Source: CAYQQJ01 sp964419935 (lineage in GTDB: Bacteria > Pseudomonadota > Gammaproteobacteria > Pseudomonadales > Cellvibrionaceae). From it: a stretch of 36,193 nt of DNA. Below the pieces are notes generated by a model that was not told the origin of the DNA, ran no database searches, and was given only the letters and a program-made list of their open reading frames with translations. A program made the translations under genes and the position numbers. Below are positions 7,846 to 14,684 of this stretch, piece after piece; position 1 is the first letter of the stretch; each line of letters starts with the position of its first letter. The stretch lies in NCBI GenBank assembly GCA_964419935.1, contig CAYQQJ010000036.1, forward strand, positions 1 to 36,193. Direction: 5' to 3'.

Positions 7846-8889
7846 TCAGGGCAGCAGTGCCGGCGCGTTGAGGCCCAGAGTTTCATCGAGACCAAACATG
7901 ATGTTCATGTTCTGCACCGCCTGGCCCGACGCCCCTTTGGTGAGGTTGTCTTCCACCGCCATAATGACCGCCATGCCCCGCCCCTGCGGCTCAGCGACTG
8001 ACAACTGACACAGGTTAGTGCCCCGCACCGTCCGGGTTTGCGGATAAACACCCGCCGGCAGAACGTCAACGAAGGCTTCCTTGGCGTAGCGCTCTTCATA
8101 TAACGCCTGCAAATCGACCGCGGCACCGGGCTTCAGCTTCGCGTACAGCGTGGAGTGAATCCCCCGGGTGATCGGCAACAAATGCGGGACGAAGGTGACT
8201 TGGGCCGGTTCGCTGCCCGCCGGCTGCACATCGCGCAAGCCCTGCTCGATTTCTGGTAGATGACGGTGGCCCGCCACTGCGTAGGCTTTATAGGAGTCGT
8301 TGAGTTCGGTGAGCAAATTGTCGACCTTCGCTTGTCGACCGGCACCACTGGCGCCGGACGCCGAGCTGGCAATCAGACTTTGCGGATCTACCAGACCTTG
8401 TTCGAGCAACGGCAATAAACCCAGTTGCACCGATGTCGGATAGCAACCCGGACATGCCACTAACTGCGCCTCACGTATTTTGGCGCGACTGGTTTCCGGC
8501 AATCCATAAACAGCTTGCTGAACCAACTCCGGACACCCGTGCGGCTGCCCGTACCACTTCTCCCAAACGGCGATATCGCGAATACGGAAATCCGCTGACA
8601 GATCAATCACCCGCGCACCGGCATTGATGAGCTCCGGTATCATTGCCTGGGCAACACCGTGGGGCGTGGCAAAAAATACTACGTCACAGGCAAGAAGAGC
8701 CTGAACATTCGGCTCCGAAAAGACGAGATCATAGTGACCGCGCAGATTGGGATACAACTGGTGAACCGGAACGCCGGCTTCCGCCCGCGAGGTTATTACA
8801 TCCACTTGCGCTTGCGGATGCAGCGCCAGTAAACGCAACAATTCAACACCTGTATAGCCCGTGCCACCCACTATTCCTACACGAATCAC
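7846..8889 (-). CDS. argC: N-acetyl-gamma-glutamyl-phosphate reductase
   Basis: Third step of arginine synthesis: NADPH-dependent reduction of N-acetylglutamyl phosphate to the semialdehyde. The protein is 347 residues. It has the N-terminal Rossmann motif GIVGGTGYTGVELLRLL, FFATPHGVA, DLSADFRI, and catalytic C149 in ACPGCYPTSVQLGLLPL. The start is a GTG at 8889 with GAGG 7 nt upstream. It heads the minus-strand operon argC-DUF6776-bactofilin and possibly erpA, and is divergent from the CLC gene across 56 bp. I saw no clear ArgR box there. Confidence 0.96.
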   Translation of the reverse strand: MIRVGIVGGTGYTGVELLRLLALHPQAQVDVITSRAEAGVPVHQLYPNLRGHYDLVFSEPNVQALLACDVVFFATPHGVAQAMIPELINAGARVIDLSADFRIRDIAVWEKWYGQPHGCPELVQQAVYGLPETSRAKIREAQLVACPGCYPTSVQLGLLPLLEQGLVDPQSLIASSASGASGAGRQAKVDNLLTELNDSYKAYAVAGHRHLPEIEQGLRDVQPAGSEPAQVTFVPHLLPITRGIHSTLYAKLKPGAAVDLQALYEERYAKEAFVDVLPAGVYPQTRTVRGTNLCQLSVAEPQGRGMAVIMAVEDNLTKGASGQAVQNMNIMFGLDETLGLNAPALLP

Positions 8890-8945
8890 TCGACAACCTC
8901 ACGATACCTAGAATTAAGAGAAAATAGAGTACTACAAATGCGGGT

Positions 8946-10781
8946 ATGATAAAGTCGTTTCCGCCAAACCTAAAGCATCGCGCGCGTGAATACGCGCAAA
9001 ACCACGACCAGCCAACAAACCAGTCTTCTTATATGGGACATTCCCCACAGCCTGCAAAATTTCGCCCCCGCCACGCACTCGACAACTTCCGGCACGCCCT
9101 CGCCTACATTGACGCGCTACCGCAGTTGACCCTGCTCGGCGCCATTGTCGGCCTGGCCACTGGTCTGCTGGTTGTCGTCTTCCGTCTTTGCATTGATTTG
9201 CCTCTCACAGTGTTTGTGCCTGGCAATGCGGAAAACTTCGAAGCGCTGTCGCCCATTGTCCGGACTCTGCTCATCGCCGGTGGCGCCCTAACACTTTACC
9301 TGCTCATTAGGTTCAGTCGCCGCCACCGCGATATGGGCGTCGGTCACGCACTGGACAGGCTGCACAACTACCAAGGCTATTTACCCTGGCGCAACACGCT
9401 GCTCCAGTTTGTATGCGGCGCCATAGGCATGATCAGCGGCCAGTCGATTGGGCGCGAGGGGCCGGCGGTGCATCTGGGAGCTGGCGCAGGCAGCCTGGTC
9501 GGGCAAAAGCTGAAGCTGCCCAACAACAGCCTGCAAACCTTAGTCGCTTGTGGCGTAGCGGCAGCGATCGCAGCATCGTTCAACACCCCCATGGCCGGCG
9601 TGATTTTCGCTATGGAAGTCATATTGATGGAGTATACGATTGTCGGCTTTGTGCCGGTCATCATGGCATCCGTCATCGGGGCAGCCCTTTGCCAGGCGGT
9701 ATTCGGTCACCAAGGCATGATTGCCGTGGACAACGCGACTATGGGAAGCCTGCTTGAACTCCCTTATGTGGCCGTCGGCGGCTTGCTGATTGCCGCTTGT
9801 GCCGCTGCGTTTATTCGCCTGAATCTGCTGGCACTGAAAACCGTCCGCTGGCCATTGTTTGTGCGTCTGTCATTGGCGACAACACTGACCTGCGCCCTGG
9901 CCTGGGAAATCCCCGAGATCATGGGTCAGGGCTATGACACCTTGAATGGAGCCATGGCGGGTGAATTTTTGATTACCAGCCTCGCCATCATCGCCGTAGC
10001 CAAGCTGGCCAGCTCAGCGCTCGTCACCGGCTTGGGCATTCCCGGCGGCATTATTGGCCCCACCCTGGTCACTGGCGCCTGTATCGGCGGCGTGCTGGGG
10101 CTAATGGCGCAATATATCTACCCCGCCGCCTCGCCCGGTTTTTATGTCACGCTGGGCATGGCTGCAATGATGGCCGCCGTCTTGAACGCGCCCCTGGCGG
10201 CGTTGGTGGCTGCACTGGAGTTGAGCTACAACCCGAACATTATCTTTCCCGCAATGCTGATGATTGTGATTGCCAGCGTGGCGACCCGCTCCTTCTGCCG
10301 ACTTGAAGGCATCTTCGCTGAGCAACTAAAGCATTCGGGGCGCCCGCTGGAATTTCGCCCCGGCCAGCAGGCACTGCGCAAGGTCGGCGTCATCAGTATT
10401 CTGGACACTCGTTATGCCATTGCACCGCGACAGCTCAATTATGATGAGGCCCGTGCCTTGCTGGCAAAGCGACCAACCTGGCTGGTGGTGGAAACCGACA
10501 ACAAAAAGCTTTTATTGCAGGCATCGGATCTCGCCAATTATCTGGAGGAAGCGCCATTGGAGCTGTTGAGTCTGGAAGAAGATCTGGATTTGCTGGCCTT
10601 TCCGGCGCGGCGACGCTTATTGGTGCCAATTCACCCCACCGCAACCCTGCTGGAGGCTTTGCAGGCTTTACGCTCTGCGGGAACCGATGCACTCTATGTC
10701 ACTCGGCCGAGCACACCGTTGATCTCTTCGGTGCGCGGTATAGTGACGCAGGAAGCCATCGACAATCACTACCAGCCTTAA
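8946..10781 (+). CDS. CLC family chloride channel/antiporter with degenerate CBS tail
   Basis: A 611-residue (from the first ATG) inner-membrane anion transporter with about ten or more hydrophobic helices. The gating-glutamate motif GREGPAVHLGAGAGS is intact, and the equivalent of the internal proton glutamate is present in MEVILMEY, suggesting H+/anion exchange. Compared with E. coli ClcA, the GSGIPE motif reads MGVGHALDRL, the GIFAP motif reads GIIGP, and the position of Tyr445 reads Pro in SYNPNIIFP. The usual Cl- ligands are therefore largely changed. The last 130 residues look like a degenerate CBS pair. The start is uncertain: a second ATG lies at 9033, and neither has a good ribosome site. 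Confidence 0.9.
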   Translation: MIKSFPPNLKHRAREYAQNHDQPTNQSSYMGHSPQPAKFRPRHALDNFRHALAYIDALPQLTLLGAIVGLATGLLVVVFRLCIDLPLTVFVPGNAENFEALSPIVRTLLIAGGALTLYLLIRFSRRHRDMGVGHALDRLHNYQGYLPWRNTLLQFVCGAIGMISGQSIGREGPAVHLGAGAGSLVGQKLKLPNNSLQTLVACGVAAAIAASFNTPMAGVIFAMEVILMEYTIVGFVPVIMASVIGAALCQAVFGHQGMIAVDNATMGSLLELPYVAVGGLLIAACAAAFIRLNLLALKTVRWPLFVRLSLATTLTCALAWEIPEIMGQGYDTLNGAMAGEFLITSLAIIAVAKLASSALVTGLGIPGGIIGPTLVTGACIGGVLGLMAQYIYPAASPGFYVTLGMAAMMAAVLNAPLAALVAALELSYNPNIIFPAMLMIVIASVATRSFCRLEGIFAEQLKHSGRPLEFRPGQQALRKVGVISILDTRYAIAPRQLNYDEARALLAKRPTWLVVETDNKKLLLQASDLANYLEEAPLELLSLEEDLDLLAFPARRRLLVPIHPTATLLEALQALRSAGTDALYVTRPSTPLISSVRGIVTQEAIDNHYQP

Positions 10782-10782
10782 T

Positions 10783-10810
10783 GCTGACAAGGGCTTAGTT
10801 CCTTGTCAGC
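10783..10810 (+). terminator. Perfect 10-bp hairpin between the CLC gene and hemJ
   Basis: GCTGACAAGG (10783-10792) and CCTTGTCAGC (10801-10810) flank an 8-nt loop, beginning one base after the CLC stop codon. No U tract follows. It may mark the CLC mRNA 3' end or attenuate read-through into hemJ, whose likely start is 31 nt on. Confidence 0.45.
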
Positions 10811-10840
10811 CGGATGAAAAACCAGCAACGGAAACTTGTT

Positions 10841-11266
10841 ATGCTCTGGGTCAAAGCTTTTCATATTGTCGCGGTAGTTACCTGGTTCGCGGCGCTGTTT
10901 TATCTGCCGCGCCTGTTTGTGTACCATGCCATGAGCGAAGACACTATCAGCCGCGAACGTTTCAAGGTGATGGAGCGCAAACTCTTCCGGGGCATTGCGA
11001 CGCCATCGATGATTGCCGTCGTCGTTTTGGGAGCCTGGACCGCAAGCTTCAACTGGGCCTATTACTCAGGCGCGACCTGGTTTTGGCTGAAAATGGCACT
11101 GGTGGGGATTTTACTGGTCTATCACCACATGTGCGGGGTTTATCTGCGCCGCTTCGCTGAAAATCGAATGTCGCATGGACATGTTTTTTTCCGGTGGTTC
11201 AACGAGTTTCCGGTGGTGGGACTGGTTGCCATTGTGTTGTTGGTGGTACTCAAGGCACCGGCGTAA
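10841..11266 (+). CDS. hemJ: Protoporphyrinogen IX oxidase, HemJ type
   Basis: A 141-residue membrane protein of the HemJ (UPF0093) family, oxidising protoporphyrinogen IX to protoporphyrin IX in bacteria lacking HemG/HemY. Four hydrophobic segments are visible. The conserved histidine lies in the first helix (WVKAFHIVAVVTWFAALFYLPRLFVYH), and KMALVGILLVYHHM carries the conserved lysine region. I prefer the ATG at 10841 (MLWVKAFH), which gives the family length and has GGA 8 nt upstream; the in-frame ATG at 10814 adds nine residues. hemL, another tetrapyrrole gene, lies 1.7 kb downstream. Confidence 0.9.
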   Translation: MLWVKAFHIVAVVTWFAALFYLPRLFVYHAMSEDTISRERFKVMERKLFRGIATPSMIAVVVLGAWTASFNWAYYSGATWFWLKMALVGILLVYHHMCGVYLRRFAENRMSHGHVFFRWFNEFPVVGLVAIVLLVVLKAPA

Positions 11267-11385
11267 ACGGCAACCGGATAACAAACATTGGCTTGATCTC
11301 TGATCGATATCACCGCGCATACATTACTCTTTGCAACTCCACCGGCAACTCAGCCCTCGAGTTCCAACCACAGCAGAGTCAGACT

Positions 11386-12252
11386 ATGCCCAGATCCAAG
11401 ATTCCAACATTCAAGGCTCCAAAAAATCATTATCCTCCCATCGTGCTGGCGTTCGGTGCATTGGACCCGGTCGGTGGCGGCGGCATACAGGCGGACATTG
11501 AAACTGCAGCCAGCCTGGGCTGCCACTGTGCCCCCGTAGCAACCGCTTTGTGCACCAACGGCGGTGCCGGTGCAACGGCCACGCTCGCTATCGACAGCAC
11601 AATTCTCATTGAGCAGGCGCGAGCCGTGCTGGAAGACATGGCCGTTGCCGCCGTCAAGATCGGTTTCACCGGGTCAGTCGCCAATATCGAGGCGTTGCAT
11701 TCGATCCTGCGGGATTACCCACACATTCCGGTAGTCCTGCACCCGGCACTCGACCTGTGGGATCCCGATCAAGCCGAACAATCGGCTCTGCTTCCGGCAC
11801 TGAACGAACTTCTATTGGCGCAGGCCACGGTGGTGCAAGGCAGCCTGTCGGAAATACGGCAAATAGCGCCGGAGGCGGATACGCTGGAAGCCAGCGCCCA
11901 GGCGATTATCAGCCGAGGCTGCGAATACCTGTTGATCAATGGCACCCACGAGGCCCGACAACACACGCAGAACAGCCTCTATCGCGCGCAAGGGCTGGTA
12001 AAGGATTATCAGTGGGAAGCACCGCCCAATAACTGCCACAGCTCGGCCAGCACACTGGCATCGGCCGTCGCCGCCTATCTGGCGCATAATTGTCATCCCG
12101 TCTCCGCCATCGAGCAGGGTCAAAGCTATACCTGGCAAGCTCTGGCAGCCGCCCGGCAATTGGGTACGGGCGCGGCCATTCCGCACCGCTTCTTCTGGGC
12201 AGAGAAGAGCAAGACTTCACCCAACCGGCCTGCCGTAAAAAGTATGCACTGA
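11386..12252 (+). CDS. thiD: ThiD-like HMP/HMP-phosphate kinase with altered active site
   Basis: A 288-residue ribokinase-fold protein of the hydroxymethylpyrimidine (phosphate) kinase family, placed directly before thiE as expected for thiamine synthesis. The N-terminal signature reads FGALDPVGGGGIQADIETAASLG against the usual GSDPSGGAGIQADLKT. The C-terminal anion hole, normally HGTGCTL with a catalytic cysteine, reads HSSASTL, so glycines and cysteine are replaced by Ser/Ala. The body is also divergent (CTNGGAG where TAQNT is usual). It may be a low-activity or altered-specificity kinase, or a variant with a serine. The ATG at 11386 follows a 119-bp gap with no obvious riboswitch. The gap to thiE is 11 bp. 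Confidence 0.78.
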   Translation: MPRSKIPTFKAPKNHYPPIVLAFGALDPVGGGGIQADIETAASLGCHCAPVATALCTNGGAGATATLAIDSTILIEQARAVLEDMAVAAVKIGFTGSVANIEALHSILRDYPHIPVVLHPALDLWDPDQAEQSALLPALNELLLAQATVVQGSLSEIRQIAPEADTLEASAQAIISRGCEYLLINGTHEARQHTQNSLYRAQGLVKDYQWEAPPNNCHSSASTLASAVAAYLAHNCHPVSAIEQGQSYTWQALAAARQLGTGAAIPHRFFWAEKSKTSPNRPAVKSMH

Positions 12253-12263
12253 GACCACCATCA

Positions 12264-12932
12264 ATGACGCAGCCTCCGCCCCGTCTTTACGGCATTACTA
12301 GTCGCGAGCTGATGCCGGGTTCCCTCATGACGACCAAAGTTCGTGCCGCCGTAGTGGGCGGTTGCGGCTGGATTCAGTACCGGGACAAAAGCGATAACCA
12401 CCGCCGCCGAACGCAAGAAGCCACCGCTCTGCGCGATCTATGTCATGAGTACGGCGCCAAACTGATCATTAACGACGACCTGGATCTGGCAGAGTCAATC
12501 GGCGCTGACGGTATACATCTGGGACAAGGGGACGCGGACGCGGCAAGCGCGCGAGCGCGGCTGGGCACCGACGCCATCATTGGTGTAACCTGTCACGCCA
12601 GTGTGGCTCTGGCCTTGACAGCCCGGGACGCAGGTGCCAGTTATGTGGCGTTTGGCCGCTTTTTTGACTCGGCAACCAAACCCGGCGCCAGCACCGCGCC
12701 ACTGGATGTACTCACGCGGGCGCGAGAGCAGTTGGATATACCAATTGTGGCCATAGGTGGAATTTCCCTGGCTTCAGCAGCGGCGATCCTGGCCGCCGGC
12801 GCTGATACATTGGCGGTGTGCGCAGCCGTGTTCGATTGCGCCGATCCTGAGCCCAGAGCCCGCGCATTCGTTGAGATCGCCCAGCCGCCCAGGATTGAAC
12901 AACCTGCTGCTTGTTTCAGTAACTTAAAATAA
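12264..12932 (+). CDS. thiE: Thiamine-phosphate synthase
   Basis: Joins HMP-pyrophosphate to thiazole phosphate to make thiamine monophosphate. A 222-residue TIM-barrel enzyme with LYGITSREL at the N-terminus, WIQYRDKS for substrate binding, LIINDDLDLAESIGADGIHLGQGD, GVTCHAS, YVAFGRFFDSATKPGA (usual form YxxxGPxFxTxTK) and VAIGGIS for phosphate binding. It follows thiD by 11 bp, so the two are an operon. The last three codons (Asn-Leu-Lys) and the stop lie inside a decamer tandem repeat that continues to the hemL ribosome site, so repeat slippage could move the stop. Confidence 0.93.
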   Translation: MTQPPPRLYGITSRELMPGSLMTTKVRAAVVGGCGWIQYRDKSDNHRRRTQEATALRDLCHEYGAKLIINDDLDLAESIGADGIHLGQGDADAASARARLGTDAIIGVTCHASVALALTARDAGASYVAFGRFFDSATKPGASTAPLDVLTRAREQLDIPIVAIGGISLASAAAILAAGADTLAVCAAVFDCADPEPRARAFVEIAQPPRIEQPAACFSNLK

Positions 12933-12968
12933 CTCAAAGTAACTTAAAGTAACTTAAAGTAATTAAAG
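12921..12968. repeat. Decamer tandem repeat joining thiE to hemL
   Basis: A 10-bp unit AACTTAAAGT is repeated about 4.7 times (12921-12930, 12931-12940, 12941-12950, 12951-12960, then AATTAAAG). The last two full units are identical and the first two each differ slightly. It starts in the last codons of thiE, contains its stop TAA (12930-12932), and ends at the AAAGGA that serves hemL. Since the unit is not a multiple of three, copy number would change both the thiE end and the spacing to hemL. Confidence 0.85.
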
Positions 12969-12982
12969 GAAAACCCCTATCC

Positions 12983-14263
12983 ATGACCGATTCAGCGTCA
13001 CTTTTTCTCCAGGCCCAAGCCGTTATTCCCGGTGGGGTGAACTCGCCGGTAAGGGCCTTCAAAGCCGTCGGCGGCGATCCAATTTTCATTGACAGCGCCA
13101 AGGGCGCCTACCTCTATGACACCGATGGCAAACGTTATATCGATTACGTCCTGTCCTGGGGCCCCATGATTCTCGGCCATGCTGACGACGATGTACTGGC
13201 AGCCGTAACCGCCAAGGCGCAGAAAGGCCTGAGCTTCGGAGCGCCCACGGTGATAGAAACCCATCTGGCGGCCAAGGTGTGCGAGCTCATGCCCGGTATG
13301 GACAGGGTGCGTTTTGTCAGTTCGGGAACGGAAGCCACCATGAGCGCGATTCGCCTGGCGCGCGGCTTCACCGGCCGCGACAAGATCATCAAATTCGAAG
13401 GCTGTTACCACGGCCATTCGGACTCTCTGCTGGTGAAAGCCGGCTCAGGCGCACTGACCTTCGGCGTACCCAGTTCACCGGGTGTTCCGGCGAGCATTGC
13501 CGACCACACCATCACGCTGAGTTACAACGATGTAGAGCAGGTTCAACAGGCATTTGCAGAGCTCGGCGACCAGATCGCCTGTGTCATTGTGGAACCCGTG
13601 GCCGGCAATATGAACTGCATTCCCCCCGTCGCAGGCTTTCTCGAATGTCTGCGTCACGAGTGTGACAACAACGGCGCACTGCTGATTCTGGACGAAGTGA
13701 TGACCGGGTTCAGAGTCAGCTTGACTGGCGCGCAAGGTTATTACGGGGTGCAACCAGACCTCACGACTCTGGGCAAGGTTCTCGGCGGCGGTATGCCAGT
13801 GGGTGCCTTTGGTGGTCGCAGCGACATCATGGATGCGCTGGCACCCCAAGGCCCGGTCTACCAGGCGGGTACGCTATCGGGTAACCCGGTGGCCATGGCT
13901 GCCGGATTGGCAACTCTGGAAAAAATAACTGAGCCGGGATTTTATCAACCCTTGTTCGCGAAAACAGGTCGACTGACTGAAGGCTTGGAAGCTGCCGCCA
14001 GACAAGCGAATATCCCCTTCACCACCAACCATGTCGGCTCCATGTGGGGATGCTTTTTTACCGAGGAGACGCGGGTGGAAAACTATCAACAGGTGATGGC
14101 CTGCGACACGCAGAAATTCAATCGCTTTTTCCATGGCATGTTGAAACGCGGGATTTATCTGGCACCCGCCTCCTATGAAGCAGGTTTCATGTCGGCGGCT
14201 CATAGTGACGAGGATATTGATGAAACCATCAACGCCGCTGCCGAAGTTTTTGCGGAGCTCTGA
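12983..14263 (+). CDS. hemL: Glutamate-1-semialdehyde 2,1-aminomutase
   Basis: PLP enzyme that makes 5-aminolevulinate from glutamate-1-semialdehyde, the committed C5 route to haem. The protein is 426 residues, the usual length. It has the conserved start PGGVNSPVRAFKAVGGDP, FVSSGTEATMSAIRLARG, EGCYHGHSDSLLVKAGSG, LILDEVMTGFRV, and the PLP lysine K265 in LGKVLGGGMPVGAFGG. AAAGGA stands about 12 nt before the ATG at 12983. Co-orientation with thiD-thiE is also seen in Pseudomonas. The decamer repeat lies in its leader. Confidence 0.97.
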   Translation: MTDSASLFLQAQAVIPGGVNSPVRAFKAVGGDPIFIDSAKGAYLYDTDGKRYIDYVLSWGPMILGHADDDVLAAVTAKAQKGLSFGAPTVIETHLAAKVCELMPGMDRVRFVSSGTEATMSAIRLARGFTGRDKIIKFEGCYHGHSDSLLVKAGSGALTFGVPSSPGVPASIADHTITLSYNDVEQVQQAFAELGDQIACVIVEPVAGNMNCIPPVAGFLECLRHECDNNGALLILDEVMTGFRVSLTGAQGYYGVQPDLTTLGKVLGGGMPVGAFGGRSDIMDALAPQGPVYQAGTLSGNPVAMAAGLATLEKITEPGFYQPLFAKTGRLTEGLEAAARQANIPFTTNHVGSMWGCFFTEETRVENYQQVMACDTQKFNRFFHGMLKRGIYLAPASYEAGFMSAAHSDEDIDETINAAAEVFAEL

Positions 14264-14290
14264 CAACTCACCCCGTTCCGGCGCACGTTA

Positions 14291-14635
14291 TTACCCGTCG
14301 AGTTGGGCAGCCAGCTCGGCGAGTAGATGCCGATCCGCCTGTGCGATATCGATAATCGTGAACCCCGCCCACACCTGATCGCCGGACGTCTCGCGAACCC
14401 ATAAACATTCCGCCCCAAGACTGATGTCCTCCCTTCCGGCAACCAGCTGCGAAAATTCCATCCGCAGGCGATAAACATTGTCTTCCCGAAGGGGAAAGTT
14501 GCTGATCAACATAAAACCTTTGTCGTGAAAGTTGGCGACATGGCCAACCAGAGTGGCATCCTCTGCGCTATAAGCGGCAATTTTTTGCTTTGCCGCAACA
14601 CGGGTTTGTCCCCGTTTTTCGATATTCTCATTCAT
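14291..14635 (-). CDS. PilZ-domain protein with a degenerate second motif
   Basis: A 114-residue single-domain PilZ-like protein, a family that binds cyclic di-GMP to control surface behaviour and envelope functions. The RxxxR motif is intact as KRGQTRVAA near the N-terminus. The second motif, (D/N)xSxxG, reads NFHDKG, with His instead of Ser. The domain continues through LRMEFSQL and AECLWVRET. I chose the ATG at 14635 with GTGAG upstream; a GTG at 14650 is possible. It is convergent with hemL and lies just downstream of the DUF1631 gene, so both probably share a transcript. Confidence 0.8.
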   Translation of the reverse strand: MNENIEKRGQTRVAAKQKIAAYSAEDATLVGHVANFHDKGFMLISNFPLREDNVYRLRMEFSQLVAGREDISLGAECLWVRETSGDQVWAGFTIIDIAQADRHLLAELAAQLDG

Positions 14636-14684
14636 GATGACGGATCTCACTCTTCTTTCGATGTTTCACTGGCCGAGGCGTTCT

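Noticed and set aside
8890..8945. Possible ArgR operator before argC
   Set aside because: The 56-bp gap has AT-rich stretches but no TGAAT-N4-ATTCA-like palindrome.
11267..11385. Possible TPP riboswitch before thiD
   Set aside because: No CUGAGA/ACCUGAUC-type core or the expected paired arms could be found in this 119-bp gap.
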